From Candidatus Zixiibacteriota bacterium (lineage in GTDB: Bacteria > Zixibacteria > MSB-5A5 > GN15 > FEB-12): a DNA stretch of 12,979 nt. Within the stretch, counting starts at the first letter, position 1. The number at the start of each line of letters is the position of its first letter. This document shows, in pieces, positions 12,934 through 12,979 of this stretch. Under the pieces are notes generated by a model. That model made no database searches. It worked only from the letters and a program-made list of their open reading frames with translations, and was not told where the DNA came from. The translations under genes and the position numbers were made by a program. The stretch is taken from assembly GCA_030619345.1 (NCBI GenBank), contig JAUXBO010000033.1, forward strand, positions 1 to 12,979, written 5' to 3'.

Positions 12934-12979
12934 AAAAAGACCGTTGTGTAGGCTACTGCCGACTAAGTAATATGTTGAT

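Overview
This window holds six plus-strand genes, and every product looks exported. The organism fits a diderm of the FCB group (the Bacteroidetes-Chlorobi-Fibrobacteres relatives). Candidate phylum Zixibacteria is my best guess, from three clues: a Por/type IX-type C-terminal sorting domain with the NYPNPFNP motif, type I dockerin ends of the form ...GGGPAPVPC, and lipoproteins with a CPTCPD neck. This placement comes from remembered family features, not a search.

Layout. At 1-1425 there is a putative sigma-54 promoter with candidate upstream activator dyads, then a surface-type lipoprotein made of three tandem ~105-residue repeats, then a strong terminator. At 1457-2561 the same upstream region, sigma-54-like promoter, signal peptide and tether recur at matching spacing, but they carry an unrelated cargo of two VGSW-type repeats. 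At 2625-5450, 63 bp later with no terminator between, lies a large protein with a duplicated right-handed beta-helix, a fibronectin-III-like domain and a type IX sorting domain. At 5550-5585 is its terminator. At 5586-5874 are a possible sigma-70 promoter and a perfect dyad near the expected start of transcription. At 5875-8622 is a sialidase-like (BNR) protein with six MopE-type Cys/Asp repeats and a dockerin. At 8623-9219 (597 bp without a convincing gene) are a terminator, a possible promoter, a REP-like hairpin element and a possibly structured leader. At 9220-11778 is a TTG-started protein of four beta-sandwich repeats, a GEVED domain and a dockerin. At 11959-12933 is a smaller protein with an FN3-like domain and a dockerin. 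No RNA genes, CRISPR arrays, transposases or phage genes were seen.

How the genes relate. The window reads as a surface-protein island using three display routes side by side: lipid anchor (genes 1 and 2), type IX sorting domain (gene 3) and dockerin-like ends (genes 4-6). No enzyme with a recognisable complete active site and no cohesin partner is present. The two strongest signals are modular. A 5' cassette (activator sites, sigma-54-like promoter, signal peptide, CPTCPD and Asp-Thr tether) is shared by two lipoproteins with different cargo. A 3' cassette (dockerin, 3' UTR and terminator) is shared by genes 4 and 5 at about 90% nucleotide identity. All three dockerins have an invariant Cys-x32-Cys-x33-Cys frame that ends on the last residue of the protein.
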